Shown: positions 8,213 to 16,969, numbered from the stretch's first letter. The stretch is 34,837 nt of DNA from Pseudomonadota bacterium (GCA_021794575.1 JAJYQO010000016.1:44195-79031), one strand, 5' to 3'. Notes: generated by a model from the letters alone, not told the origin. Made by a program: numbers and translations.

Positions 8213-8698
8213 ATGAACCCTCGACGCTCCTACGCCGCCGGCACCGGCCTGTTCATCCTGCTGGGCTTCGCCGCACTGGCCTATCTCGCCACGCAGACAA
8301 CTTCGCTGGTGAACTTCGAGAGCGGACCCAGCTACGACGTGACCGCCGAGTTCACCAACATCGGCGGCCTGAAGGACCGCGCTCCGGTCAAGCTGGCCGG
8401 CGTGCGCGTCGGCACGGTCAAGTCCATCGTGCTCGACCAGAAGAGCATGGACGCCAAGGTCACCATGGCCATCGCCGACCGTTACGACCAGATCCCCGAG
8501 GATTCCTACGCCAAGATCATGACCAGCGGCCTGCTTGGCGACCAGTTCATCTCCCTGTCGCCGGGCGGCTCGCCGACCAACCTCAAGAACGGCAGCGTAC
8601 TGGACAACACGCAGTCGGCACTGCAGTTGGAGGATCTGATCGGCAAGTTCCTCACCGGCAGCGGCGGCGGCAAGTCCAGCAGTTCGAACAAACCCTGA
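8213..8698 (+). CDS. mlaD: MlaD, MCE-domain substrate-binding subunit
   Basis: MlaD is the membrane-anchored MCE protein that forms a periplasmic hexameric ring on MlaFEB and passes lipid to and from MlaC. Residues 10-28 form one N-terminal membrane anchor. The MCE domain (about 39-117) carries the typical YDVTAEFTNIGGLKDRAPVKLAGVRVG core and ends with SGLLGDQFISLSPGG. A short Gly/Ser-rich tail (149-161) closes the 161-residue protein, somewhat shorter than E. coli MlaD. Its TGA shares one base with the mlaC ATG (TGATG). Confidence 0.95.
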   Translation: MNPRRSYAAGTGLFILLGFAALAYLATQTTSLVNFESGPSYDVTAEFTNIGGLKDRAPVKLAGVRVGTVKSIVLDQKSMDAKVTMAIADRYDQIPEDSYAKIMTSGLLGDQFISLSPGGSPTNLKNGSVLDNTQSALQLEDLIGKFLTGSGGGKSSSSNKP

Positions 8699-9423
8699 TG
8701 CAGACCACGGACCTCTCCCCCATGAACTCGATTCGCGCCTCGCTCAAACCTGCCGCCCTGGCTCTGGCAACCAGCCTTGCACTGGGCGGCCTGGTCCTGC
8801 CTGCCATCGCGCTGGCCCAGGCGGCACCCGCCGCGGCGCCCGCCGCGGCGCAGTCACCGCAGCAGATCGTGCAGCAGATCGCCGACCAGATGGGCACGGC
8901 GCTGAAGGGACACCGCCAGGAGTACAAAAAAGACAAGTCCAAGCTGGTGGCGGTGATCAACAGCATCCTGCTGCCGCATTTCGACACCACTTATGCCGCA
9001 CTGCTGGTGCTGGGCCGCTACGCCCGCACGGCGACGCCGCAGCAGATCGACGAATTCCGGCAGGCGTTCTACAACGCCTTGATCGATCGCTACGCCGAAG
9101 GTCTCGTCAATTACCGCGAGGGCCGCGTCACCATCCTGCCGGGACGCCCCGCCAGCGACCGCGGTCGCCGCGATATCGTGCGCACCGAGGTTGCCCTGGA
9201 CGACGGCAGAAAGGTCGCGGTCGACTACGTGTTCCGCCGCGACAGCGAGGGCCAGTGGAAGGCATTCGACGTGGTCATCGAGGGCATTTCCTATATCGCC
9301 GCCTACCGTAGTCAGGTCGGCGAGGAAATCCGTCGCACCAGCCTCGACGCGCTGATCAAGCGCCTGCAGAGTGAAGGCGGCAAGGCGATCGACACGATGA
9401 AGAAGCAGAGCGCGCAGGGGTGA
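8698..9423 (+). CDS. mlaC: MlaC, periplasmic phospholipid-binding shuttle
   Basis: MlaC carries phospholipid across the periplasm between MlaA-porin and MlaFEDB. The 241-residue protein has a signal peptide ending near residue 40 (AIALA, then QAAP), a short Ala/Pro linker, and the MlaC/Ttg2D fold signature: RQAFYNALIDRYAEGL in the middle, VDYVFRRDSEGQWKAFDVVIEG, and SYIAAYRSQVGEEIRR in the C-terminal third. ATG 8698 overlaps the mlaD stop; an internal ATG at 8722 would also leave a good signal peptide and cannot be excluded. Its stop overlaps the mlaB GTG. Confidence 0.94.
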   Translation: MQTTDLSPMNSIRASLKPAALALATSLALGGLVLPAIALAQAAPAAAPAAAQSPQQIVQQIADQMGTALKGHRQEYKKDKSKLVAVINSILLPHFDTTYAALLVLGRYARTATPQQIDEFRQAFYNALIDRYAEGLVNYREGRVTILPGRPASDRGRRDIVRTEVALDDGRKVAVDYVFRRDSEGQWKAFDVVIEGISYIAAYRSQVGEEIRRTSLDALIKRLQSEGGKAIDTMKKQSAQG

Positions 9424-9734
9424 GTGCTGCGGATTTTCGCGCCGAGCGCCAGGGCGATACGCTGCGGCTCAGCGGTCGCCTCGATTTCGGCAATGCGGCG
9501 GCGGCTCTGGTGACGGTCCGGCGCGCGCTGGAGCAAGGCGTCACGCAACTGGATCTGGCCGGTTTGTCGCATGCCGACAGCGCCGCGCTGGCCTGTCTGC
9601 TGGCCTGGCGCGCGTCCGCCGCGGATGCGCGCCGCGCCTTGCGGTTGCTGGCCATTCCCGAAAGCCTGCGCGCGCTGGCGCAGGTCAGCGACGTGCTCGG
9701 CTTGCTAGATCCCGCTCCCGCGGCGACCGGCTGA
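9420..9734 (+). CDS. mlaB: MlaB, STAS-domain regulatory subunit
   Basis: MlaB is a small cytoplasmic STAS protein that binds MlaF and stabilises the transporter. The 104-residue protein has the STAS pattern LRLSGRLDFGNAAAAL followed by QLDLAGLSHADSAALACLLAW, with a Ser where STAS regulators carry the conserved Ser/Thr. The GTG start overlaps the mlaC stop as GTGA. It ends the mlaFEDCB run. The 38-nt gap to the convergent mlaA contains a weak hairpin (GGCGCG 9754-9759 with CGCGCC 9767-9772) that may help termination. Similarity is modest, as is usual for STAS proteins, but position makes the call firm. Confidence 0.92.
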   Translation: MSAADFRAERQGDTLRLSGRLDFGNAAAALVTVRRALEQGVTQLDLAGLSHADSAALACLLAWRASAADARRALRLLAIPESLRALAQVSDVLGLLDPAPAATG

Positions 9735-9772
9735 TCTGCCGGGACACCTGTGCGGCGCGCGCCGGCCGCGCC

Positions 9773-10774
9773 TCACGCGGCGTCCGGCATCGCTGCGCTG
9801 CTCGCCGCCGCGGGCGTGACCGGGGCGGCCGGTACGGATTCGACGCTGCCCGCGGCTGCCGGCGCGCTGGATCCGGATGCGGCGGGCGCGACCGCGGCCG
9901 GTGCTGTGGGTGGCGAAGTCGAGGCCGCGGCTGCGGCTGCGGGTTGTCCCGCGTGCTGCTTGTCGTAGGCGCGTTGCCGCGCCATCAGCGCCTCGATATT
10001 GCCGCCGCTTCCGGCGCTGGAATCCGCGGATCCGGTGCCGGAAGCATCGTCTTCGAGCAGGCGCGCAGGCGGGTTGCCGTGGTAGATGAGGTAGTTGCGT
10101 CGCTGGATATAGGCATCGCGCAGCAGCACGTAGGGGTCATATGCCGAACTCAGGAACTGATCGGTGCTGAGCAGACTGGCGCGTAACTGCACCAGGTACA
10201 GCGCGTAGGGCAGATACTCGGCCGAATAGCGGTAGTGGTGATCGCGCGTCCAGTAGCTGAGCGGATTGAGAAAGTAAGTGTCGACCAAGTACGCCGGAAA
10301 ATCGCGCAGTGTGCTCGGGCCCAGGAACGGAATCACGAAGTAGGGCCCCTGCGGCACGCCCCAACGCGCCAGGGTCACGCCGAGATCGGTGGGATCCGCG
10401 CGCAGGCCCATCTTGTTGGCCGGGTCGAACAAGCCGGCCAGGCCGATGGTGCTGTTGACCAGGAAGCGCCCGGTGTTGCGCGCCGCACCATCGGGGCGCA
10501 CCTGCAGTAGATCGTTGACGATGCTGATCGGCATCTGCAGGTTGGCGAAGAAATTGCCGACCATCAGCCGCACTTGCGGCGAGGTCACCTCGACGTAGCT
10601 GCGCGCCACCGGCTTGGCGATGGCATTGTCGAATTTCTGATTGAAATTGAATACCTTGCGATTGTAGGACTGCCAGGGATCATCGTTGCGGGCTGGCTGG
10701 ATCGCGCAACCGGCTGTCATGGCCAGCACCAGCAGGGTGGCGAGGAAACGCAAGACGCGGACAGAAGCGGGCAT
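9773..10774 (-). CDS. mlaA: MlaA (VacJ) outer-membrane lipoprotein with a long Ala/Pro tail
   Basis: MlaA sits in the outer membrane with a porin and removes mislocalised phospholipid from the outer leaflet for MlaC. The 333-residue protein starts with a lipoprotein signal whose lipobox ends at Cys23 (LAMTAGC). The VacJ core follows, starting DPWQSYNRKVFNFNQKFDN and running to about residue 242, with PYFVIPFLGPSTLRDF in the middle. Residues 243-333 are a low-complexity Ala/Pro/Ser-rich tail absent from the 251-residue E. coli protein. ATG 10774 is chosen over an upstream TTG (10807) because it starts directly at the signal peptide. A TACAAT -10-like box lies upstream (complement of 10809-10814). 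The gene is convergent with mlaFEDCB and divergent from rpoZ. Confidence 0.95.
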   Translation of the reverse strand: MPASVRVLRFLATLLVLAMTAGCAIQPARNDDPWQSYNRKVFNFNQKFDNAIAKPVARSYVEVTSPQVRLMVGNFFANLQMPISIVNDLLQVRPDGAARNTGRFLVNSTIGLAGLFDPANKMGLRADPTDLGVTLARWGVPQGPYFVIPFLGPSTLRDFPAYLVDTYFLNPLSYWTRDHHYRYSAEYLPYALYLVQLRASLLSTDQFLSSAYDPYVLLRDAYIQRRNYLIYHGNPPARLLEDDASGTGSADSSAGSGGNIEALMARQRAYDKQHAGQPAAAAAASTSPPTAPAAVAPAASGSSAPAAAGSVESVPAAPVTPAAASSAAMPDAA

Positions 10775-10842
10775 AGTGCGCTGGATTTGGTGAACGCGGG
10801 AGTTCAAGATTGTAACGTAAGCCCCGGGGGCAGCCGACGCAA

Positions 10843-10872
10843 TTGCCTGGCCCTGAATGTACGCGCTACACT
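10843..10872 (+). promoter_or_regulatory. Candidate promoter of rpoZ-spoT
   Basis: TTGCCT (10843-10848), an 18-nt spacer and TACACT (10867-10872) match sigma70 boxes at four of six positions each, about 37 nt before the rpoZ ATG. The region is the short divergent intergenic space shared with mlaA. Confidence 0.5.
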
Positions 10873-10909
10873 CACAAGTCGCTCAAACAATTGAAAGGAA
10901 AGCCGTTTC

Positions 10910-11203
10910 ATGGCACGCATTACCGTCGAAGATTGCCTCGGGGTGGTTGACAACCGTTTCGAGCTGGTGCTGATGGCCACCAAACGCGCACGCCAGATCG
11001 CCAAAGGCATCGAGCCGCGCGTCGATCCACAGCACGACAAGCCCACCGTGATCGCATTGCGCGAGATCGCCGAGCGCCGCATCGACCAGCCCACCATCGA
11101 CGAGATCGAGCGCATCGAGCGTGAGCGCGCCGAGCGCGAAGCGCTGGAGTGGGCTGCCGCCGAGGTCGCGGCAGACGACGAACTCAAGGGCGGGGACGAT
11201 TGA
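10910..11203 (+). CDS. rpoZ: RNA polymerase omega subunit
   Basis: Omega helps fold and assemble the beta' subunit of RNA polymerase and forms part of a ppGpp site. The 97-residue protein begins [20 protein letters not shown] and continues [14 protein letters not shown], then [15 protein letters not shown], all typical of proteobacterial omega. AAAGGA (10894-10899) lies about 10 nt before the ATG. It is followed by spoT, an arrangement widely conserved in gammaproteobacteria and functionally apt because omega contributes to ppGpp binding. Confidence 0.97.
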   Translation: MARITVEDCLGVVDNRFELVLMATKRARQIAKGIEPRVDPQHDKPTVIALREIAERRIDQPTIDEIERIERERAEREALEWAAAEVAADDELKGGDD

Positions 11204-11254
11204 TGTCCCCTGACGGCTGTCCGCGACGGAGAGCCGCGTGAAGCGGCGCGCGCC

Positions 11255-13414
11255 ATGCCCGTGGCTGTGCCCGCCCGCACTTTCCAGGACAGCGAACTGC
11301 CCGAGTACGTCCGCGCGCTGACGCGCCGCCTCGAGGACTACCTGCCGCCGGAACAGATCGAACGCGTGGTCGCCGCGTTCCGGCGCGGCGCCGAGGCGCA
11401 TGCCGGGCAGACCCGCGTCAGTGGCGAGCCCTACATCACGCACCCGGTCGCGGTGGCTGAAATCCTCGCTGACCTGCGTCTGGATGCCGAAACCATGATC
11501 GCGGCGATCCTGCACGACGCGCTGGAGGACACCAGCTACGCGCGCGAGGCCATGGTTGCCGAATTCGGCGCCAGCGTGACCGAATTGGTCGAGGGCGTCA
11601 CCAAGCTGGACAAGATGCACTTCGCCAGCCGCCAGGAGGCCCAGGCGGAAAGTTTCCGCAAGATGTTGATGGCGATGGCCCGCGATTTGCGCGTGATTCT
11701 GATCAAGCTGGCCGATCGCCTGCACAACATGCGCACGCTGACGGCCAAAGACCCCGACTCGCGCCGCCGCATCGCTCGCGAAACGCTGGAAATCTATGCA
11801 CCGATCGCGCAGCGATTGGGCATGAGCATGTTCAAGTCCGAGCTGCAGGATCTGTGTTTTCGCGCACTGTACCCCGACCGCTACCGGGTTATTGCCGAAC
11901 GCATCCGCGCCAGTCACGGCAACCGCCGTGAGGCGATGGGCCGCATCGAGGCGGCACTGGCCGCGCGCCTTGCCGAAGAAGGCATTCCCGCGCGCGTGGT
12001 CAGCCGCATCAAGACGCCGTGGAGCATCTACTCGAAGATGCGCGCCGAGCATAAAACGCTGTCCGGCATCATGGACGTGTACGGCTTCCGCGTGATCACC
12101 GGCAGCGTCGCGCATTGCTATCAGGCGTTGGGCGCGGCGCATGGTCTGTACAAGCCGGTGGACGGGCGCTTCCGCGACTTCATCGCCATCCCCAAGGCCA
12201 ATGGCTACCAGTCGCTGCACACGGTGCTGTTCGGTCCGTTCAACGCGCCGATCGAGGTGCAGATCCGTACCGGGGATATGGACGCTGTGGCCGTGCACGG
12301 TGTCGCTGCGCACTGGGCCTACAAAACCGGCGCGGCGCCCAGCGGTGCGCAGGCGCGCGCGCACGAGTGGATCGCCGGTCTTGCGGATCGCGAGGCCGGC
12401 ACCGCCTCGCCGCTGGAACTGATCGAGAACGTCAAGGTCGATCTGTTCCCCGACGAGGTGTACCTGTTCACTCCGCGCGGCGCCATCCTGGCCCTGCCGC
12501 GCAACGCCACCGCGCTGGATTTCGCCTACGCCGTGCATACCGACATCGGCGATCACGCGGTGACCGCGCGCGTCGATGGCCGCTTCGCGCCGCTGCGCAC
12601 GCGGTTGGTATCGGGACAGACCCTTGAGATCGTCACCGCGCCCTCGGCACAGCCCAAGCCGCAGTGGCTGGAGTTCGTCGTCAGCGGCCGTGCACGCACC
12701 GCCATCCGCAATTTCCTCAAGCATCTGCAGCACGAGGACGCGGTCGAGTTCGGTCATCGCATGCTCGATCGCGAGTTGGTCGAACGCGCGGTCAGCCTGG
12801 ATACCATCGCGCCCGCCGCGCTCGAGGCCATGCTGGCCGAGATGCGCTACAAGCGCCTCGAGGAACTGCTGGCCGACATCGCGCTGGGCAACCGTATCGC
12901 CGGTACCGTGGCCGACCGTTTCAAGACACTGTCCGGTGGCGCCGTGCGCGCGCCGCAGGCGGCGCAGCACGAACGCCTGACCATCAACGGCAGCGAGCGC
13001 GGCGTGCTCAGCTTCGGCAACTGCTGCCACCCGCTGCCGGGCGACGCTATCTTCGGCTATCTGTCGGCCGGCAAGGGCATCGTTGTGCATCGTGTCGAGT
13101 GCCCCAACGCCGCCGAGCTGCGCAAGCAGTCCGAGCGCCTGCTCGAGATCGACTGGGACCGCAGCGTGCACGGCGACTACCGCGTCGAGTTGCGCATCGA
13201 GGTGCAGAACCGCCCCGGCGTGCTGGCCACGGTAGCGGCGGCCATCGCCGAAACCGGCACCAACATCGAAAATGTCGAATACTCGGAACGCGACATTGCC
13301 ACGGCGACGCTGCTGTTTGCGCTGGAAGTGCGTAGTCGCACGCATCTCGCCGACGTCATGCGCCGCGTGCGCCGCGCCGGCGTGGTCAGCGGCGTGTATC
13401 GGCACCCGGTCTGA
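11255..13414 (+). CDS. spoT: SpoT, bifunctional (p)ppGpp synthetase/hydrolase
   Basis: SpoT makes and degrades the alarmone (p)ppGpp. The 719-residue protein has an intact hydrolase domain, with metal and catalytic signatures at YITHP (His63), ILHDALEDT (His87-Asp88) and KLADRLHNMRTL (Asp154). A RelA-type synthetase domain follows (about 250-360) with GIMDVYGFRV, RFRDFIAIPKANGYQSLHT and EVQIRT. A TGS domain starts near 396 (DLFPDEVYLFTPRG) and an ACT domain ends the protein (EVQNRPGVLATVAAAIAE). The Arg/Lys-rich type of motif before FIAIPK (GRFRD) matches bifunctional SpoT/Rel enzymes, not synthetase-only RelA. The ATG at 11255 has a poor Shine-Dalgarno; a better one (GGAGAG, 11228-11233) precedes an out-of-frame GTG at 11238. 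A hairpin at 13415-13431 may end transcription. Confidence 0.96.
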   Translation: MPVAVPARTFQDSELPEYVRALTRRLEDYLPPEQIERVVAAFRRGAEAHAGQTRVSGEPYITHPVAVAEILADLRLDAETMIAAILHDALEDTSYAREAMVAEFGASVTELVEGVTKLDKMHFASRQEAQAESFRKMLMAMARDLRVILIKLADRLHNMRTLTAKDPDSRRRIARETLEIYAPIAQRLGMSMFKSELQDLCFRALYPDRYRVIAERIRASHGNRREAMGRIEAALAARLAEEGIPARVVSRIKTPWSIYSKMRAEHKTLSGIMDVYGFRVITGSVAHCYQALGAAHGLYKPVDGRFRDFIAIPKANGYQSLHTVLFGPFNAPIEVQIRTGDMDAVAVHGVAAHWAYKTGAAPSGAQARAHEWIAGLADREAGTASPLELIENVKVDLFPDEVYLFTPRGAILALPRNATALDFAYAVHTDIGDHAVTARVDGRFAPLRTRLVSGQTLEIVTAPSAQPKPQWLEFVVSGRARTAIRNFLKHLQHEDAVEFGHRMLDRELVERAVSLDTIAPAALEAMLAEMRYKRLEELLADIALGNRIAGTVADRFKTLSGGAVRAPQAAQHERLTINGSERGVLSFGNCCHPLPGDAIFGYLSAGKGIVVHRVECPNAAELRKQSERLLEIDWDRSVHGDYRVELRIEVQNRPGVLATVAAAIAETGTNIENVEYSERDIATATLLFALEVRSRTHLADVMRRVRRAGVVSGVYRHPV

Positions 13415-13436
13415 GTCGGCGTCCTGCCGACGCTTT
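13415..13436 (+). terminator. Candidate intrinsic terminator after spoT
   Basis: GTCGGC (13415-13420) pairs with GCCGAC (13426-13431) around GTCCT, followed by GCTTT. The stem starts directly after the spoT stop codon. The stem is short and the T-run is weak, so termination may be partial. Confidence 0.45.
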
Positions 13437-13466
13437 GACAGCGCGCGCGGCGGTTGCTTGGATACG
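13435..13466 (+). promoter_or_regulatory. Candidate promoter of ridA-recG
   Basis: A perfect -35 hexamer TTGACA (13435-13440) lies just after the spoT hairpin and 48 nt before the ridA ATG. The -10 is uncertain: TTGGAT at 17-nt spacing (13458-13463) or the GATACG just after it (13461-13466). This would let ridA, recG and possibly the nucleoside hydrolase be expressed apart from spoT. Confidence 0.4.
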
Positions 13467-13488
13467 CGCTTTGCCACCGGACACAGCC

Positions 13489-13872
13489 ATGCCGCGCAGC
13501 ATCATCCATACCACCGAGGCGCCCGCCGCCATCGGTCCCTACGCCCAGGCCGTGCGCGTGGGTGAAACCGTCTACCTCTCCGGCCAGATTCCGCTCGATC
13601 CGCACAGCGGTCAGATGGTCGAGGGCGATATCGGCGCGCAGGCGCGGCAGGTCTTCGCCAATCTCGAGGCAGTGGCACGCGCCGCCGGCGGCAGCCTGCA
13701 GCAGGCGGTGCGCATCGGCATCTTCCTGGCCGACCTGGCCGATTTCGCGGCGGTCAACCAGGTGATGGAAGCAGCGCTGCATCCGCCCTATCCCGCGCGC
13801 GCCACCGTGGGTGTGGCCGCTCTGCCGCGCGGTGCGCGGGTCGAGGCCGATGCCATCCTCGTCCTCGACTGA
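13489..13872 (+). CDS. ridA: RidA family enamine/imine deaminase
   Basis: RidA hydrolyses reactive 2-aminoacrylate and related enamines formed by PLP enzymes such as threonine dehydratase. The 127-residue protein shows the signature IGPYAQAVRVGETVYLSGQI (15-34) and, near the C-terminus, YPARATVGVAALPRGARVEA (101-120). The latter holds the conserved arginine (Arg104) that binds the substrate carboxylate and a conserved Glu (Glu119). ATG 13489 gives the family's usual length and start. The last 23 nt overlap recG in another frame. The spoT-ridA-recG order is common in this group. Confidence 0.95.
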   Translation: MPRSIIHTTEAPAAIGPYAQAVRVGETVYLSGQIPLDPHSGQMVEGDIGAQARQVFANLEAVARAAGGSLQQAVRIGIFLADLADFAAVNQVMEAALHPPYPARATVGVAALPRGARVEADAILVLD

Positions 13873-15955
13873 AACCTTGCCGCAAGACGCGGCTGCGCGC
13901 CCGCTGAGCGCTCTGCCGGGCGTGGGCGCCGCGTTGTCGGCCGCGCTCGAACGGCGCGGCCTGCGCACACTGCAGGATCTCTGGTTCACGTTGCCGCTGC
14001 GCTACGAGGATCTGACCCGGATCGAGCCCATCGCCGCGCTCGTGTCCGGGCAGCGCGCCCAGGTCGAGGGCGTGATCAGCCAGGTGGAAACTGGGTTTCG
14101 TTTCCGGCCGCTGTTGCGGGTGGTCATGGAGGACGACTCGGGCGCCACGCTGGTGTTGCGCTTCGTGCACTTCCGGCGTGCCCAGGCCGCGCAGTTCGCG
14201 CCGGGTCTGCGCGTGCGCGCCTACGGTGAAGCGCGCGCCGGCGCGCACGGTCTGGAGATGGTGCATCCGCGTTACCGTATCGTGGGTACGACGCCCCCCG
14301 CCCTGGCGCAGAACCTCAGCGCCGTGTATGCGCAGAGCGAGGGTATCGGCAATGCGCGACTGACCGCGCTGATGGCGCGCGCGCTGGCACAGCTTCCGCC
14401 GGCGCATGAACTGGAACTACTGCCCGCCGGCCTGCGCGAACGGCTGGGATTGATGGACCTGCGCCGCGCACTGCTCTGCGTGCATCTTCCGCAGCCCGGG
14501 GATGATCAGGCCGCCCTGGCTGCGGGGATGCATCCAGCGCAGCGCCGGTTGGCCTTCGAGGAACTGCTGGCGCAGCACCTGGCACTGCGTCGGTTGCGTC
14601 AGCAGGCGCGTGCGCGGCGAGCGCCCATCTGCAGCGATGGCGCTGAACTGCAGCGACGCCTGCTGGCGATCCTGCCGTACGCGCTGACTGGCGCGCAACG
14701 GCGCGTGCTGGGCGAAATCATGGCCGACCTCGCCGCGCCGCGCCCGATGTTGCGGCTGGTGCAGGGGGATGTCGGCTCGGGCAAGACCATCGTCGCCGCG
14801 CTGGCAGCGCTGACCGTGATCGGCAGTGGCTGCCAGGTGGCATTGGCCGCGCCGACAGAACTGCTGGCCGAGCAGCACTACCGTAACCTGACCGGGTGGC
14901 TGCAGCCGCTGGGTCTGCCCGTGCTGTGGCTGGCCGGCAAGGTGCAGGGCCGTGCCCGCGTCGCGGCGCTGGCGCAACTTGCCGCAGGCGCGCCGATCTG
15001 TGTGGGCACGCACGCGCTGATGCAGGAGGGCGTGCGCTTCCGCCGGCTCGGTTTGGCCATCGTCGATGAACAACACCGCTTCGGTGTGCACCAACGGCTG
15101 AGCTTGGTCGAGAAGGGCGCCGCCGCAGGGGGCGTGCCACACCAACTGGTACTGACCGCCACGCCGATTCCGCGCACGCTGGCGATGACCGCCTATGCCG
15201 ATTTGGATGTCTCGCTGCTGGATGAGCTGCCGCCGGGTCGTACGCCGGTGCAGACCGTGGCCCTAGCCAGCGCGCGCCGCGCCGAGGTGATCGAGCGCAT
15301 CCGGTTCGCCTGTGCGCAGGGTCGGCAAGCCTATTGGGTATGCACGTTAGTCGAAGAATCCGAGCAGTTGGATGCCCAGGCCGCGGCGGCGGTGCACACC
15401 GAGCTGGCTGCGGCGCTGCCGGAGTTGCGCGTGGGCCTGGTGCACGGACGCATGAGACCGGTCGAGAAACAGGCGGTGATGGACGCCTTCAAACGCGCTG
15501 AACTGGCCGTGCTGGTGGCCACCACGGTGATCGAAGTGGGCGTGGACGTGCCCAACGCCAGCCTGATGGTGATCGAGAACGCCGAACGCCTGGGCCTGGC
15601 GCAACTGCACCAGTTGCGCGGCCGCGTAGGCCGCGGCAGCGTGGCCTCCAGCTGCGTGCTGCTGTACCGGCCGCCGCTCTCGGGCACCGCGCGTGCGCGT
15701 CTGCATCTGCTGCGCACCAGCAACGACGGTTTCCATATCGCCGAGATGGACCTCAGGCTGCGCGGCGCGGGAGAGCTATTGGGCACGCGCCAGGCCGGCA
15801 TGCTGGCGCTGCGCGTGGCCGATCTGGCGCGCGATGCCGATCTGCTGCCGGCCGTGCGCGAGCTAGCCGACCGGCTGCTGCACGAGCAGCCTGCATGTGC
15901 CGAGGCCATCCTGACGCGCTGGTTCGGTAGCGCGCGCCGTTACGCCCAGGCTTGA
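13850..15955 (+). CDS. recG: RecG, ATP-dependent branched-DNA helicase
   Basis: RecG remodels stalled replication forks and Holliday junctions and limits over-replication at fork collisions. From ATG 13850 the protein has 701 residues (E. coli 693). An N-terminal wedge/OB domain (about 1-270) begins PLSALPGVGAALSAALERRG and includes RYEDLTR. The helicase part has Walker A GDVGSGKT (306-313), the DEQH box VDEQHRF (405-411), TATPIPRTLAM, the later motifs TTVIEVGVDVPNA and QLRGRVGRG, and the RecG C-terminal segment. GAGG sits only 3 nt before this ATG, and the start overlaps ridA by 23 nt; an earlier in-frame ATG at 13811 would overlap more and adds atypical sequence. The exact start is therefore less certain than the identity. 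Confidence 0.95.
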   Translation: MPSSSSTETLPQDAAARPLSALPGVGAALSAALERRGLRTLQDLWFTLPLRYEDLTRIEPIAALVSGQRAQVEGVISQVETGFRFRPLLRVVMEDDSGATLVLRFVHFRRAQAAQFAPGLRVRAYGEARAGAHGLEMVHPRYRIVGTTPPALAQNLSAVYAQSEGIGNARLTALMARALAQLPPAHELELLPAGLRERLGLMDLRRALLCVHLPQPGDDQAALAAGMHPAQRRLAFEELLAQHLALRRLRQQARARRAPICSDGAELQRRLLAILPYALTGAQRRVLGEIMADLAAPRPMLRLVQGDVGSGKTIVAALAALTVIGSGCQVALAAPTELLAEQHYRNLTGWLQPLGLPVLWLAGKVQGRARVAALAQLAAGAPICVGTHALMQEGVRFRRLGLAIVDEQHRFGVHQRLSLVEKGAAAGGVPHQLVLTATPIPRTLAMTAYADLDVSLLDELPPGRTPVQTVALASARRAEVIERIRFACAQGRQAYWVCTLVEESEQLDAQAAAAVHTELAAALPELRVGLVHGRMRPVEKQAVMDAFKRAELAVLVATTVIEVGVDVPNASLMVIENAERLGLAQLHQLRGRVGRGSVASSCVLLYRPPLSGTARARLHLLRTSNDGFHIAEMDLRLRGAGELLGTRQAGMLALRVADLARDADLLPAVRELADRLLHEQPACAEAILTRWFGSARRYAQA

Positions 15956-15994
15956 GCGGCGCCGATAATCATCCGTATCCAATTGGAGTCGCGC

Positions 15995-16915
15995 ATGCTG
16001 TTCATCGATACCGATCCCGGCGTGGACGATGCCCTGGCCATCCTGATGGCCCACGCCCATGGGTCGGTGGCGGGACTGGGCATCGCCGCCGGCAATGTGG
16101 GTCTGGCGCGCACCACCGCCAATGCGCTGAAGCTGCTGGAACTGATCGACGCGCCCACGCCGGTGTTTCCCGGCGCACCGCAGCCGCTGGTGCGGCCCGC
16201 GGACGATGCCGCCTTCGTGCATGGCGCCGACGGTTTCGGCGATACCGGCTACCTGCCGGCGTGCCGGCGCGCCCAATCCGAGCATGCCGCGCTGGCCCTG
16301 CTGCGGCTCAGCCACGAGCATGCCGGCGCGCTCACGGTGGTGGCGCTGGCGCCGCTGACCAACCTGGCGCTGGCGCTGAGCCTCGATCCCACACTGCCTG
16401 ATCGCGTCCGGCGTCTGGTGATCATGGGGGGTGCAGTGACCGGGCAGGGCAACACCAGCGTCGCCGCCGAGTTCAACATCGGTTTCGATCCCGAGGCCGC
16501 GCATATCGTCTGCTCACGCTGGGGTGCGTTCGACCTGGTCGACTGGGAGCTGTGCTTGCGCCATGCGCTGCCGTTCGAGCGCGTCGAGCAATGGCTGGCG
16601 CAAGGCGATGCCCGCGCCGCGTTCTACGCCGCGATCTCGCGCAAGATGCGCGTCTTCAGCCGAGCGCAGCGGCGCAGCGGGTTGGTGGTGGCCGATGCGC
16701 TGGCCATGGCGGTGGCGCTGCAGCCTGATCTGGTCATCGAGGCTCAGGTTCGCCCGCTGGCCATCGAGCTGGATGGCGCTTTGACCCGCGGCGCTACCCT
16801 GGTGGACTGGGCGCAACGTAGCGGCCGTCCGCCCGTGGCGCGCATCGTCGGCGCAGTGGACCAGCACGGCTTCGAGCATTGCGTAGCGGCGGCGCTGGGC
16901 GTTGCCGCACCCTGA
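15995..16915 (+). CDS. Nucleoside hydrolase (inosine/uridine-preferring, IunH family)
   Basis: The family cleaves ribonucleosides to a base and ribose. The 306-residue protein carries the calcium-binding N-terminal motif [11 protein letters not shown] (5-15), the strand [14 protein letters not shown], and the second site block [16 protein letters not shown] (157-172) with Asn161 and Asp165. GGAG (15985-15988) lies 6 nt before ATG 15995, which decides the start. It follows recG after 39 nt and could be read through from it. Substrate preference (purine, pyrimidine or both) cannot be read from the sequence. The ribokinase and NupC-type transporter at 27879-30192 would complete a nucleoside-to-ribose-5-phosphate route. 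Confidence 0.93.
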   Translation: MLFIDTDPGVDDALAILMAHAHGSVAGLGIAAGNVGLARTTANALKLLELIDAPTPVFPGAPQPLVRPADDAAFVHGADGFGDTGYLPACRRAQSEHAALALLRLSHEHAGALTVVALAPLTNLALALSLDPTLPDRVRRLVIMGGAVTGQGNTSVAAEFNIGFDPEAAHIVCSRWGAFDLVDWELCLRHALPFERVEQWLAQGDARAAFYAAISRKMRVFSRAQRRSGLVVADALAMAVALQPDLVIEAQVRPLAIELDGALTRGATLVDWAQRSGRPPVARIVGAVDQHGFEHCVAAALGVAAP

Positions 16916-16969
16916 CGCCGGGGTGTCAGCGCGCGCGGGCCGCCCGGCCGGCGCGACTGCGGCAACGGC

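Noticed and set aside
10883-13477. An 864-codon open frame antisense to spoT
   Set aside because: High-GC third positions leave antisense frames free of stops. The product is His/Gln/Ala-rich low-complexity sequence without domains, and the sense strand encodes a complete SpoT.
13811-13849. An N-terminal extension of RecG from ATG 13811
   Set aside because: It would deepen the overlap with ridA and adds an atypical Arg/Cys-rich leader; the start at 13850 fits family length better.
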